NCBI GenBank assembly: GCA_016801845.1
Contig: CM028906.1
Location: 4,783,501 to 4,847,500 of the forward strand
Reading direction: 5' to 3'
DNA from: Polydactylus sextarius
Taxonomy: Eukaryota > Chordata > Actinopteri > Polynemidae
Length of the DNA stretch: 64,000 nucleotides
The notes beneath the pieces were generated by a model. That model was given only the letters and a program-made list of their open reading frames with translations. It had not been told where the DNA came from and searched no databases. Made by a program: the position numbers and the translations under genes. This document shows positions 23,231-33,261 of this stretch, piece by piece (position 1 is the stretch's first letter; the number at the start of each line of letters is the position of its first letter).

Positions 23231-24880
23231 AACAACACTCTGCTCTATCAATGTTCACATAAACTCATATATCCATCATTAGTGCATGGAATGTCACAGT
23301 CACTGTTCGGAATGAGAGAACTATGGGAGTGATGGCGTCATGACCAGGCTCCGCCTCGTGACCTTTGGAAAGGTTTGTGCATGCGTGACTGCTGAACTGT
23401 CAGATTTCCATCCTTTTACTATCAGCTACAGGCGGATCATCACAGCAGTGAGTAACTGACTCTATGTTGCTATAATTCACACATGTACTGAGTCTCATGA
23501 CAGACTGAATACTAAATTATGTATTCATTTAGCTTATTGAAGCAGTAAGCACTTTAAGCGCGGAGTATTGTGTGTGCTGCTGACTGCTCCGGGAGCTGCA
23601 CTAGTAGCCCCAGTGTTCAAATTAGTAAGCTTATAACACTAACTGTCTAGTGAGCTGCAAAAGCTATGACATGTTGATGTGTAGCATTTATTCACCCCAT
23701 TACAAGTGATTTACAGTGCTCTGTATTAGTTGACAACTGAACTTCAAATGGTTACCAATTGAACTAGTGAAGGCTGAAATGGAGTTCATTGGTTTGGTTG
23801 GTCACAGGTTTACTATTCATACAGTCTGGAGCATGAACATGTGTACAGTCAGATTACTATTCATAATTATTATGTTGATATAAATTTTAGTGACATTTCT
23901 TCTGTACAACCTTTTGACGTCAGTCTAACTACCAGTATTTGAAACATGAGTGAGACCAGATAATCTTCTTTAAAATGTTTACTTAAAAAATGTTTTTTAA
24001 AAATGACACACTGGTAGAACATGTGGTGACTTGGTCTCCACCGTCTCTGGTTTCAAACTAAATAACTCCACCCACTCACATACAAGTGACAGATCTACCA
24101 AAGCTCAAAGTACAGTTATGTTACTGAAACATACACATTACTAACTTATGCAGCCATATTACATATTCACAGCCACAGCAGGAGCCTAGTGTACAGCCTT
24201 CTTGCCTGCACCAAAACTCTGCAAAACTCTGAGAGTTTATGCCCGCACAAATGTTCAGATGCATTGTTTTTGTGTCTTCTCCCATCCCACAGGAGAAAAC
24301 ACGAGGCAATATACTTGACTTGCACAAAACAATCAACAATCTTATATAACAATATATTATTTATCTTATAACAATATATTATGTTAAGGGCCCATTGTCA
24401 TATCCTTCCATGGGACCCAGAGTTTCTGGCCATGGGAGCCACTTAGTCCTATGGCAGCGGGGCATCAGAGAGATCCAAACAGTTGGCAACCCTAGATTAA
24501 GGTGGGTTTGCAGCCTGCAGACTATGACATGATATGTCTCTAGAGCTTGACTTGATGGTTTGAAATCATTTGCAGAGTGAGACTCTCTTTTGGCCTGTTG
24601 TCTGCTTTACGAGGTAGAGGTGTAGAATCGTGTGTCATCTGCATAGCAGCTGATCATTATCAAAAGCAGCATGTACTGACTGAAAGTCTGGAAAACCACA
24701 ATAGTATTTACTCTTTCTGAACATATCTTGGGCAACACGGTGGTTCTGTCGGCCCCACATCTCACCAGCAAATTAGCTATGACAGGCTCCAATACGTCTT
24801 TGTTGTTGCTCTGTTGGTGCTGTTATGTCACCACTTTCTTCATGACTTTTCTAATAACAATGATTTTTTTTTACTTTAGA
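23203..24880. other. slc51b upstream region
   Basis: No coding frame I can support. At 23361-23375 TGACCTTTGGAAAGG resembles a nuclear-receptor/HNF4-type direct repeat. A possible noncoding exon ends at CACAGCA|GTGAGT near 23448. Both assignments are inference from sequence shape. Confidence 0.3.
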
Positions 24881-24881
24881 T

Positions 24882-26385
24882 ATGCTTGACATGCGGATGC
24901 TACTGTTTCTCCTGTTGTCAGGTAAACTGATGCTTCATTCAGGCACATTTATGTGTCTAAAGCATTTCTGTGTACACTAAATGATATATTTGACCCAGGT
25001 CCATTACTCAACGTTTGCAGGGGTGGAGGCCTCTTTGGAGGGAGGGGACATCGGTCAGAAACACCTCAGTAAGTCTGGAGGAATGAAAGCGTAGAGATTT
25101 ATCATCAGAACTTGTTCTCATTCAGAACTTGAACTCATTCTTAACGTACAGGTTAATTACATGTTAATTATGATTAATAAATTTAACCTGTTCTATTCTA
25201 TAGGATTCAGGAGGGCGTCTGGTGATCCAGATGAGCCTGTTGTTGCATACCAGCAGGCAATCCCGGAGACGGCCATGACAGAGGAACAAAAAGAGTATCT
25301 GCGCTGGTACTATCGCACAGAGGATCGTAAGTACTGCTGCTGTCCCTAAAATACTCAAAGCAAATAAAACTGCAGTGAGAGATAAATCACTCCACACTTC
25401 AGAGTCTGTTAGTCACATGAGACAAAAATCAGACCAGAACATTGGATGAATCAGATCAAAATTAACTATATGTAATTTATGCAATTTAATATGTAAAGTT
25501 TAGATTTAAGTCGCTGAACATAAAGAAACATAAATGTGGGCAGTGCATTTGTTCTTATGTAACTCAAACAAACAAATTTCACTATTTACAAGTAATTATT
25601 TACCTTCACCTAAGACATTTGTTTGTGATGATAATAAGTGTAACGTTGACATGACAGCAACAGACAACACTCCTTTACCAACCATAACACCTTTACCCTA
25701 ACAAAGCTGTTTTTATGGTCAGTCAACTGGGAAGACTAGTTGAATGTCATAAATCCTACAGGTGAAAAAGGTTTAAACTCAGAGAAACTTTCACTCATAC
25801 TTTGGCTTTCATGTTTTCTACAGCCTTTTATTGTGATTTGATTTATTGTAAAGCTCTTTCATGATCTATATTTCTGTTGTTGTATGAGCTCTGTATTTAA
25901 CAAAGTGTTTTATTCTTTCTGTTGCAGCAACCACATGGGTATTTGTCCTGCTGGGATTGGCTTTCATCTGCCTTCTTGTAGGTTTTCTGCTGCTGGGAAT
26001 GGGAGTCATGGCCAGCAAGTACGACCTGAAGTTATTCAAACATTATTTCATAGAAACACCTGGAGAGAAATAAATATCGCATATGTCATGTGACTGCTGC
26101 TGACTGAGGCACTTGTCTTTTTCCCACAACAGGAACAGGAGAAAGATTGCTAAGTACAAAGCAGCAGTGACTGTGGCTCAGAAAAGTGGAAATGAGGAGC
26201 TTCGGGTCATCAACGGACAGCTCAGTGACCTCAGATCTGGAGACATCGTGGTCACATGGAAAGATGGCACCACCTCCTGCCTACACTCAGATTCTCCAGC
26301 ACAAGAGGGGGAATATGAGGAGAAACAGGAGGTGGTGACGGTCACTGAGCTGTCAGCTCATGATGAAGTTAAGATGAGTGATTGA
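24882..26385 (+). CDS. slc51b: Organic solute transporter subunit beta (OST-beta), five coding exons
   Basis: Single-pass partner of SLC51A in the basolateral bile-acid and steroid exporter. Exons: 24882-24921, 25021-25068, 25204-25326, 25928-26018, 26133-26385; 555 nt, 184 residues. The first exon encodes a signal-peptide-like MRMLLFLLLSG. Exon 3 carries EEQKEYLRWYYRTED (about 57-71), corresponding to the LLEEMLWFFRVED motif of the mammalian protein. Exon 4 is the membrane helix VFVLLGLAFICLLVGFLLLG, followed by a basic KNRRKIAKYK stop-transfer sequence. The C-terminal tail is acidic. Frames join cleanly at every splice site. Placement beside pdcd7 and spg21 matches human 15q22, which supports the call. 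Identity per residue is low, as is usual for this fast-evolving subunit. Mammalian OST-beta lacks the N-terminal signal-like exons, so the start is less certain than the rest. Confidence 0.78.
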
Positions 26386-26452
26386 AGGTACAGATCACAA
26401 GCTGATCACGATTCATGGTGAAGCAGTAGTCAGTCACAACTGTCTAATAATT

Positions 26453-26460
26453 CAATAAAT
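26453..26460 (+). terminator. slc51b: slc51b polyadenylation signal
   Basis: CAATAAAT about 70 bases after the stop codon, followed by T-rich sequence. Likely cleavage site within the next 30 bases. Confidence 0.65.
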
Positions 26461-26479
26461 CTTTGTCTACATTCAGTCC

Positions 26480-27590
26480 ATTACTCTGAATTTACATAGT
26501 GGTAAATGTATGTTATATATGTGACTTGTTGCAATGGAGTTTTTTTTTTCTAAAATCATCTCCATGAAACATGTTTTCTGTGCACACTGACTTCTGAACC
26601 TTGACCCTTCATTTGAAACACAGAAACTGACTATCAACTGATATTAATAAATACATACATACATACATTTGATGCCAAGTGGACTGTCTTTCACAGTTAT
26701 TACTACACTGCAAGAAGTCCCTGTCAAATTTCAGACCAAACCATTTAGACATTAACATACACCCACACACTTGGCTGCCAGTGCAGTAAGTGAAGTTTAC
26801 TTGTTAACACATATTAAAATATAATAAGTCAGGCCATCTTAAAATAAGATCTTAAAGACTCATTTCAAGAAATGTCAAAAATAAATGTAAAAAAAAAAAA
26901 AAATAAATCACCCTCAACATCAGTGTTTTAGCATTAAACTGCTTAAAAGAGAATCATGAAATTATTGATTTTAGTCCAAAGTTACTGTCCAATGTATTGT
27001 TATCGTGGAAATAACCTTTTTGCCTGCGAACATGTTATATGTGCACATCTGTTCTCACTGCACATCTCAAGATGGCGCAGTGAGAACAGTGAAGTGTTGC
27101 AGCAGCTTCTGTGTGCTCTTGACCTTTGTTGCTAGTAATGAATCACAATGAGACACGACACATTGCTGGGTACATGAGTGTGCATGTTTATTTTTAAATG
27201 TTGAGGAGGTATTTGATGCCTCCTTAACCAGAATAAAAAGTGGAATCACTCATCCTGTCCCTGTTTTTAAGGATGCCATCACACCAACTCTGTAGCTCCT
27301 CACTCTGAAGGAACAGCACTGACACTAGTAACCTCTGCAGTTATCTCATCACTGTTTCTTAGTTCTAACAAACAGAAGTAACTGTCTGACAGATACACTC
27401 TGAATATCATCTCAGCATTCTCTAGCCATAAATTCATCATCACTTTCACATCATCATCTCAGCTCATTTAGAAATTCTTAGTTCTGATGCAGTATCTCTG
27501 GTGTGGTTGGAGGTAACAGACTAGAGCAGGGTTCATCCTCCTGTGTGCCTTCACATATTCCTGCCTCTAGTTAACAACGAGTCACAGTTG
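26480..27590. other. Convergent intergenic slc51b/pdcd7
   Basis: Short ATAC run (26651-26668) and A homopolymer (26889-26902), otherwise unremarkable. The right end must contain the pdcd7 3' UTR, but no clear minus-strand AATAAA was settled on. Confidence 0.5.
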
Positions 27591-27593
27591 GTA

Positions 27594-30500
27594 TCAAACA
27601 GTATCAACAGTCTGCAGAAAAGAGGCCCAGTTCTGGTCTGATGGGGGCTCTGGCAGGATCCAGGTCTGAGGAACCAGAGAGCCGTCAGGGTGATCTGCTG
27701 CAACCACAAATGCGTCCCACTCTCTCCTGAAAGAGACACACATAGGTTACTTTATCTTCATTTCATCCGTCCACACGTGTCAGACTGGGACACATGGGTC
27801 CAGTTACCTGCTGTTTCAGTAAGTGCAGTGTGTAGAGGCATGGTAGTGTCAGCTGTGAGTTACTGTCTTTGTTAATGTATCCACCAGACTAAACAACTGA
27901 GTGTGTTCACCCTGTGTGTGTGGTGTGTTTATAGGAATGTCCCGCTCAGGGTTTAGGATTTTTGCGAGTTGTGATCTGATTTTATTTTGTCTGTTGACAA
28001 AATTACTATGTAAATGCAGTAACTTGAAGATGTTTGAATTCATTTAGTTTACTGCAGCTATCAGTGTTGTAACGCTTGCATATAAATTTAAAAATCTTCA
28101 GTCACAACTAGAAATCACAAATTCACTTCATTTTTCATTTAAACAAGTTTTGTCCAATTGCTTTAGTCAAATCGCTCTATTCTGTTGCCTGTTTAGTTTG
28201 TCCAGGTCTTATCAAATTAGCAGTGTTGAACGCAGCTCTGCTGCTTCCTCCTCATGAAAACAAATGTACTGCAGATATGGCAACTGCCTGTTCAACTGTT
28301 TTTGCTTCTAATTCAAAATATTTCCACACTGTTGACATTTGAGCCATTAAGACAACAGCTCACAAAAATAATCGTAGTGATACTTTATATTGGGATTCAG
28401 AGCATCCTGAATTATATTTATGTTTGACCAGAGGATGTAATAGCAAACTGACATGAGTGGATTAGGGTGGATGAAGGTGGCTTTAACCTGGATACATTAC
28501 CATGCTGCAAACCTGGTCAGAGCAGGTTATGTTTTAGGTTTTCAAGGGGCTGAACGCTTATAAAAGGATAAACTGCACATGGCTATTTGTTGCTGTGACC
28601 TACATACATTCAGATGGTGATTCCAGTTTCAGTTTGTGATACTAAGTTATACTTGTCGTGGTCTGACCTTATCTGTAATAAATGGTGAAGAGAGTGCTGA
28701 GCCTGGGTGAAATACTCTGTGAACGGCTGCAGCACAGAGTCAGCGGGACGTTCGTCTGGGAAACGAAAGAGGAGAAAAATAATCAACGACAAAATAATGA
28801 CAACACAGACAGAAGTGTGACTTACTATTACTTACTATTGTGACTTAGTAGTGTGATTTACTATTGTTCGACGTTAGTGTTACCTCCAAAGAGCATTGCG
28901 TCCACTCTCTGCTTCTGCTGCAGCTGTCTCTCCTTGTCCTTCTTCGCTCGTTTCTCCTGCTCTCTCTTCCTCTCCTGCTCCTGCTCCCCCTCCAGCATCA
29001 CCATTAAAGCTTTCTCCTCCACCAAGTAAACCGCCGTCCTACTCTTCATCACTGTCCTCAGCTGCTCCAAAAGACTGGCGAACGCCTCGTCACAGCCCTG
29101 CTCTGTGGCAATACCTGACACACACACATACACACACAAGCAGTTGCTTGAGATTATTTACAAGCATGTTGTCAAGTACTCACTCTATCTCAGTCACTGA
29201 GATAAAGGGCCTCATTCGCTGATATGTGTGCAGAAATGTTGTTACCCTCCACACAATATGATAATAATAGATTCACACATACACAGTTATGTCTGTGTCA
29301 CTGTATCTCTTAAAGCAGTGATGGTAAACACCAGTTCCTCTTACCTTTCCTGGATGCTGCCTCCTTCCTCAGCTTGCGCAGCTTCTCCAAAGATCTCAGG
29401 ACATCGCACATCCTCTTCACATCTGACTGTTTCTTCCTCACCTCACAGAGAACAGAGTCTGCTGCCAGCTTCAGTTCCTGCTCCTGCATCGATACACACA
29501 CAGACCTGACCACCATTACTTTGTCTGTTCAGTCACTTTACCCCCGTAGTGACTGAAACTGTTGTGGCTCAGTCTCTGCATCAACTACAAGTCAGGACAT
29601 CTGCTGACCTGAGAACAGCAATTTGATTGGAAATGACTGGATCTTAGTACAGTTGAGAAAATGGGCTACAGATTAATTGGATACTTTTACATTTAATAAA
29701 AGTACATCCACAGACAGCAGCTACAGTACTTTGATACTAACAGTTAAAAAGTAGCTTATCAGTTTGTAGCTCTCAGGTGTATTTGTTACAGATGTGTTAT
29801 CTACCCGTTATAACTAGTTATGGCTGTTTCAATGACTGTTACAGTAACTGTAATAGTTATAGCAGTTAAAACAACAATAACAGGTAATGATATAAAACAT
29901 ACTAAGATGATCTCACCTTCTTCCTCTCCTCTACCTCATGTATTTTCTTCCTCCTCCATGTGTCTATAGCGGCCTCTCTCAGACTGATGTGTTCCAGTCT
30001 GGTCTGCTCCTCCAGCTGCAGCAGAGTCCTGGCTCTCCGTCTGCGGGCCCTCCTCCTCCCCACGCGGCTCACTTTGGTCATTAACGTCGCGGACCCGTCC
30101 CCGTTAGTGAGCTGGTCCACTTTGTCCTGGAGGTCTCTCTTCACGTCTAAAGCAGCCTGGTAAGAGTCTGTCCACTCACTGTGACTGTGCACGTTTTGTT
30201 TTAAAGTTTCACAGAGCTGCTGCAGCGCTGAGACGAGCCTCGCTGCTCCGTACAGAGTCTCTCTGACACCGCGGAGGTGATGAGGAGGAGCAGGAGGAGG
30301 CTGCTGCTTCAATCCGCCTCTCCTGCTCTGTATGAACCGTCTGAGCCACTCGGTGTCCTGCCTCCTCTGACAAGTCTCTTTGTCCTCATACTGTCTGTGG
30401 TGCTGGTTCTGACCAGAATGAGGACAGAGGGACTCGTGGTTCGGCTGCAGGCTCTCAGTGGTCCCTGAACCCGACTGGGAGGCGTATCGGTCTAGCTCAG

Positions 30501-30861
30501 GTCCGGCTCCGTGGTGCATCAGACCTCCGTACGTGTTTATCGAGGCTGAAGACGCCGTGTTGGGGAAGTAACGACAGCCGAAGGGTGGCGGAGCGACGAG
30601 GTGGTCAAATCCATACGGAGGAGCCATTTGAAGCCCTGCAACTCCTGCAGGAGTCGACGGGAGGAAACCGGCTTCGGGACCGATATATCCCGGTGCATCG
30701 CCCCACCGTGGAGCAGCGTGGCCCTGCTGCGTCGACCATTGTGCGGGTTCAGGAAGCGGCGGAGGCCTGTTGACGGCGTGTGAGTTGTCCATGAAACCAC
30801 CAGGACGTAGAGGAGGCAGCTGGTTGTCTGACGGGGCTCCGGGTCGGTAGGACCGGTCCAT
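27594..30861 (-). CDS. pdcd7: PDCD7 (U11/U12 snRNP 59K), five exons
   Basis: Component of the minor-spliceosome U11/U12 di-snRNP, nuclear. Exons on the minus strand: 30861-29917, 29483-29345, 29114-28884, 28755-28668, 27726-27594; 1536 nt, 511 residues (human 485). The first exon encodes a Pro/Gly-rich low-complexity N-terminus (MDRSYRPGAPSDNQLPPL), then an Arg-rich helical stretch. The middle exons give the conserved coiled coil (AADSVLCEVRKKQSDVKRM, EKLRKLRKEAASRKG, then LMVMLEGEQEQERKREQEK). The C-terminus LVPQTWILPEPPSDQNWASF matches the family end. An upstream in-frame GTG at 30864 was not used because ATG at 30861 has better support. Divergent with spg21. A LINE-type tail sits just 5' of the ATG. 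Confidence 0.94.
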
Positions 30862-30903
30862 CACTCCCAGAACTGAACTAACAACACCAACACCTGACGA
30901 GCT

Positions 30904-30985
30904 ACTTCTTCTTCTTCTTCGTGTTTAGTGGCAGATATCAACCGTCGTTGAAGGTCACTACCGCCACCTAGTGGAGTGTGAGCCC
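30904..30985 (-). mobile_element. I/Nimb-like LINE 3' tail, next to pdcd7 start
   Basis: Read on the minus strand: CTCCACTAGGTGGCGGTAGT, then ATATCTGCCACTAAACACG and a GAA repeat tail. The same layout (GATGGCGGTAATGCC...CACCATAAAACTGAAAGAAG) ends the LINE at 47700-47781. Only the tail is present, oriented with pdcd7. Confidence 0.6.
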
Positions 30986-30989
30986 CAAA

Positions 30990-32430
30990 TACCTGTCACT
31001 GACAGGAGCTGCTCGTACTGGCTGTTAACCACACCCATATTTGATATCATATATACGATTATTAATTAACTCTTTAAAGTCTGACACATCAAACAACAGC
31101 CAACAAATGTATTAAATTTAATTCCATATATGGTATCTTTTTGATTGTTTTTTTAAAAATTGTATTATTTTATATTATTTCTATAATTGTTTTATTTTAT
31201 TTAATTTCGTTATATGACACATGTCAATCGTGTTGATAAAATAGAAGTCCAAGAAACTCAAGTAATTCTTCATGTTGAAGAAAATGTCCTGTTTTTAGTG
31301 GTGGAAGTAACAAATTGAAATGAAACAACCCAACTGATCAAATTCACAATAAGGGGAAATAATGTAGAAATGACTAATCATAACAAACAATATAAAGAAA
31401 AATAACATGCTAACAAAAATGAGGGTGGACAAAACATCAGAGGGTCAAAGTGAGTGAACCTGGAGGAAAAAACAGAAGGATTGAGCTCAACCCCAGCTGA
31501 CTAAAACCTTTTAAAATGGTGGAGGGACAACAGGGCTCTCAGACTCTGAGCAGGTATAGACAAAAAAACATTCAGCTGAATATGGGGTCACGATTTGGTT
31601 TGCTTTGAGCTACATACCTGCAAAGGTCCACTATAGAAAGACAGTAGGACAGGAAGCAAAAGAGGTAGAGCAAGGCTGAGCAGGGACTGATGAGTGTGTG
31701 GTTTGGGGGTGGGCCAGACTCACCAACTAAACAAAGGGAGTACTCCCCTCCACAGGGAGGACCTCAGTGTACCAGCCTCGTTGGGCTTAACTGTATTGTA
31801 TGTTGCTGTATTGATCTGCCACTAGAGATGAAAATGAGCTCATCTGCTAACTCTGGCACATTTACATTTAAATGTTAAATTGAAATGTTGATTAATCATT
31901 GTCCCTTTTAAATGAACTGAGTAAAAAATGCAAAGAACCTAATAATAAGCTAATAACCTAAGACCTAAGTGAATCTGTATTTTCCAGTCCCAAGCAACCT
32001 CCAGGAGGGTTGAATCCTTTCTTTGTTTTAACAGTTTTATTTTTCTATTCATTTACTCTAAAAGGTGGCTTATAGTCAATGTTGTTTTAGTGACATGTAC
32101 ACATATAAAAACAGTGACATTTCATACTAGAGGCCATTGTGATTGTGAAATTATATTTACAACATTCACTTTGACCAGTGTCAGCATCCGTACCACACTG
32201 GACGACACATGTGTATTCACACGGGACTGACTGTGTTGACTCACACTGTCGTGACGTCCTCACTCCTGACCACCAGGCGGCGGTAACGCACCTGACACGA
32301 CACACTGACTGAACAGCGACACTCCCCCGACGACTCTCTGCGTTTGTACAGACAAGATAAGATAACGGTGACTGTCTCCTACCGCTGGAGTTAAAAGGTG
32401 TAGGTATTGTGTAGTCGTGCTGTAGTTGTG
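30990..32430. other. Divergent spacer pdcd7/spg21
   Basis: AT-rich left part (31030-31260), no gene seen. On the spg21 side, CACCAGGCGGCGGTAACGCACC (about 32271-32291 core) resembles the LINE tail at 30904 and 47700. No TATA box, consistent with a CpG-type bidirectional arrangement. Confidence 0.45.
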
Positions 32431-32456
32431 TCTACGCTGTGCCCACAGCTTGTCCA

Positions 32457-32458
<2 letters not shown>

Positions 32459-32494
<36 letters not shown>
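32459..32494. repeat. (GT)n microsatellite in spg21 5' region
   Basis: About 18 GT units just upstream of or within the probable spg21 noncoding first exon. Confidence 0.95.
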
Positions 32495-32499
<5 letters not shown>

Positions 32500-32641
32500 T
32501 CTACGGCAACTCTGTGGGCGCTGTCGAGAGATTTGCGGAAGTTTGTGCCTCAGGAGTCATATGACCAAGCACCCGGAGAAAATGGTGGCGAGATGTGGAT
32601 AAATCCTGTGACCAGGGCGGTTAACATCCACGAACAACACG
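32495..32641 (+). other. spg21: Probable spg21 noncoding first exon
   Basis: GC-richer stretch with AAAATGGTGGCGAG (32578-32591), a YY1-like promoter/initiator motif. A candidate donor ACACG|GTAATA lies at 32641/32642, preceding the first coding exon at 33262 whose acceptor is CTTCAG. The start of the exon is not visible. Confidence 0.4.
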
Positions 32642-32729
32642 GTAATAACACCGTTACTTCCTTTTCAAACACGGTTCAATGAGTTAATCAATGTGTTTGT
32701 AGCAGCCGTTCACTCTGAACACGTTAGCG

Positions 32730-33250
32730 ACACATCACCATTACTATCTACGACTGTTTCTTTACGGTCTGACACTGTTAATGTCCTGTCTACATACTGT
32801 TTATAAAACTGTCCACATCTAAACCTGTCAGTCCATCATTGTAAATGTTTGCTGTCACACCGTAAATCTGTCACACCGTACTATCTTGTCTGTGTCTATA
32901 ACTGTCTGTATATCTGTGTCTGTCTGTGACTGTACCTGTCTGTTCACCGTCTGTAACTCTTATTATCTATGACTGTTATTGTACAGCTGACTGTCTGTTC
33001 ACGTACACGTGACTGTGTCCAACTCTGTAACTGTCTGTCTCACTATGATTGTCCATTTGTGATTGTAAATGTCTATTTTCTATCCATGAATGTAACTGCC
33101 TGTCTTTGATTGTAGCTGTCTGTGAATTTAATTGTCTGTGTCTGTAGCTGTCTCTCCCTGACTGTGTGTAACTGTGTCTGTTCATTGTTACCGTCTGTAT
33201 TGTCTATGTCTGACTGTGTCTATGACTGACTGTCTTTGACTGTGTGTCTC
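32730..33250. repeat. Degenerate CTGTCTGTGACTGT array, spg21 intron 1
   Basis: For about 500 bases the + strand is built from imperfect CTGTCTGT/GACTGT/TGTAACTGT units with few purine-rich interruptions. Spacing is irregular, so this is an old minisatellite-like expansion. It ends directly at the splice acceptor of coding exon 1. Confidence 0.7.
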
Positions 33251-33261
33251 TTTGTCTTCAG

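Noticed and set aside
32730..33250. CRISPR-like or satellite array
   Set aside because: Units are irregular with no spacer/repeat alternation. A degenerate vertebrate minisatellite fits better.
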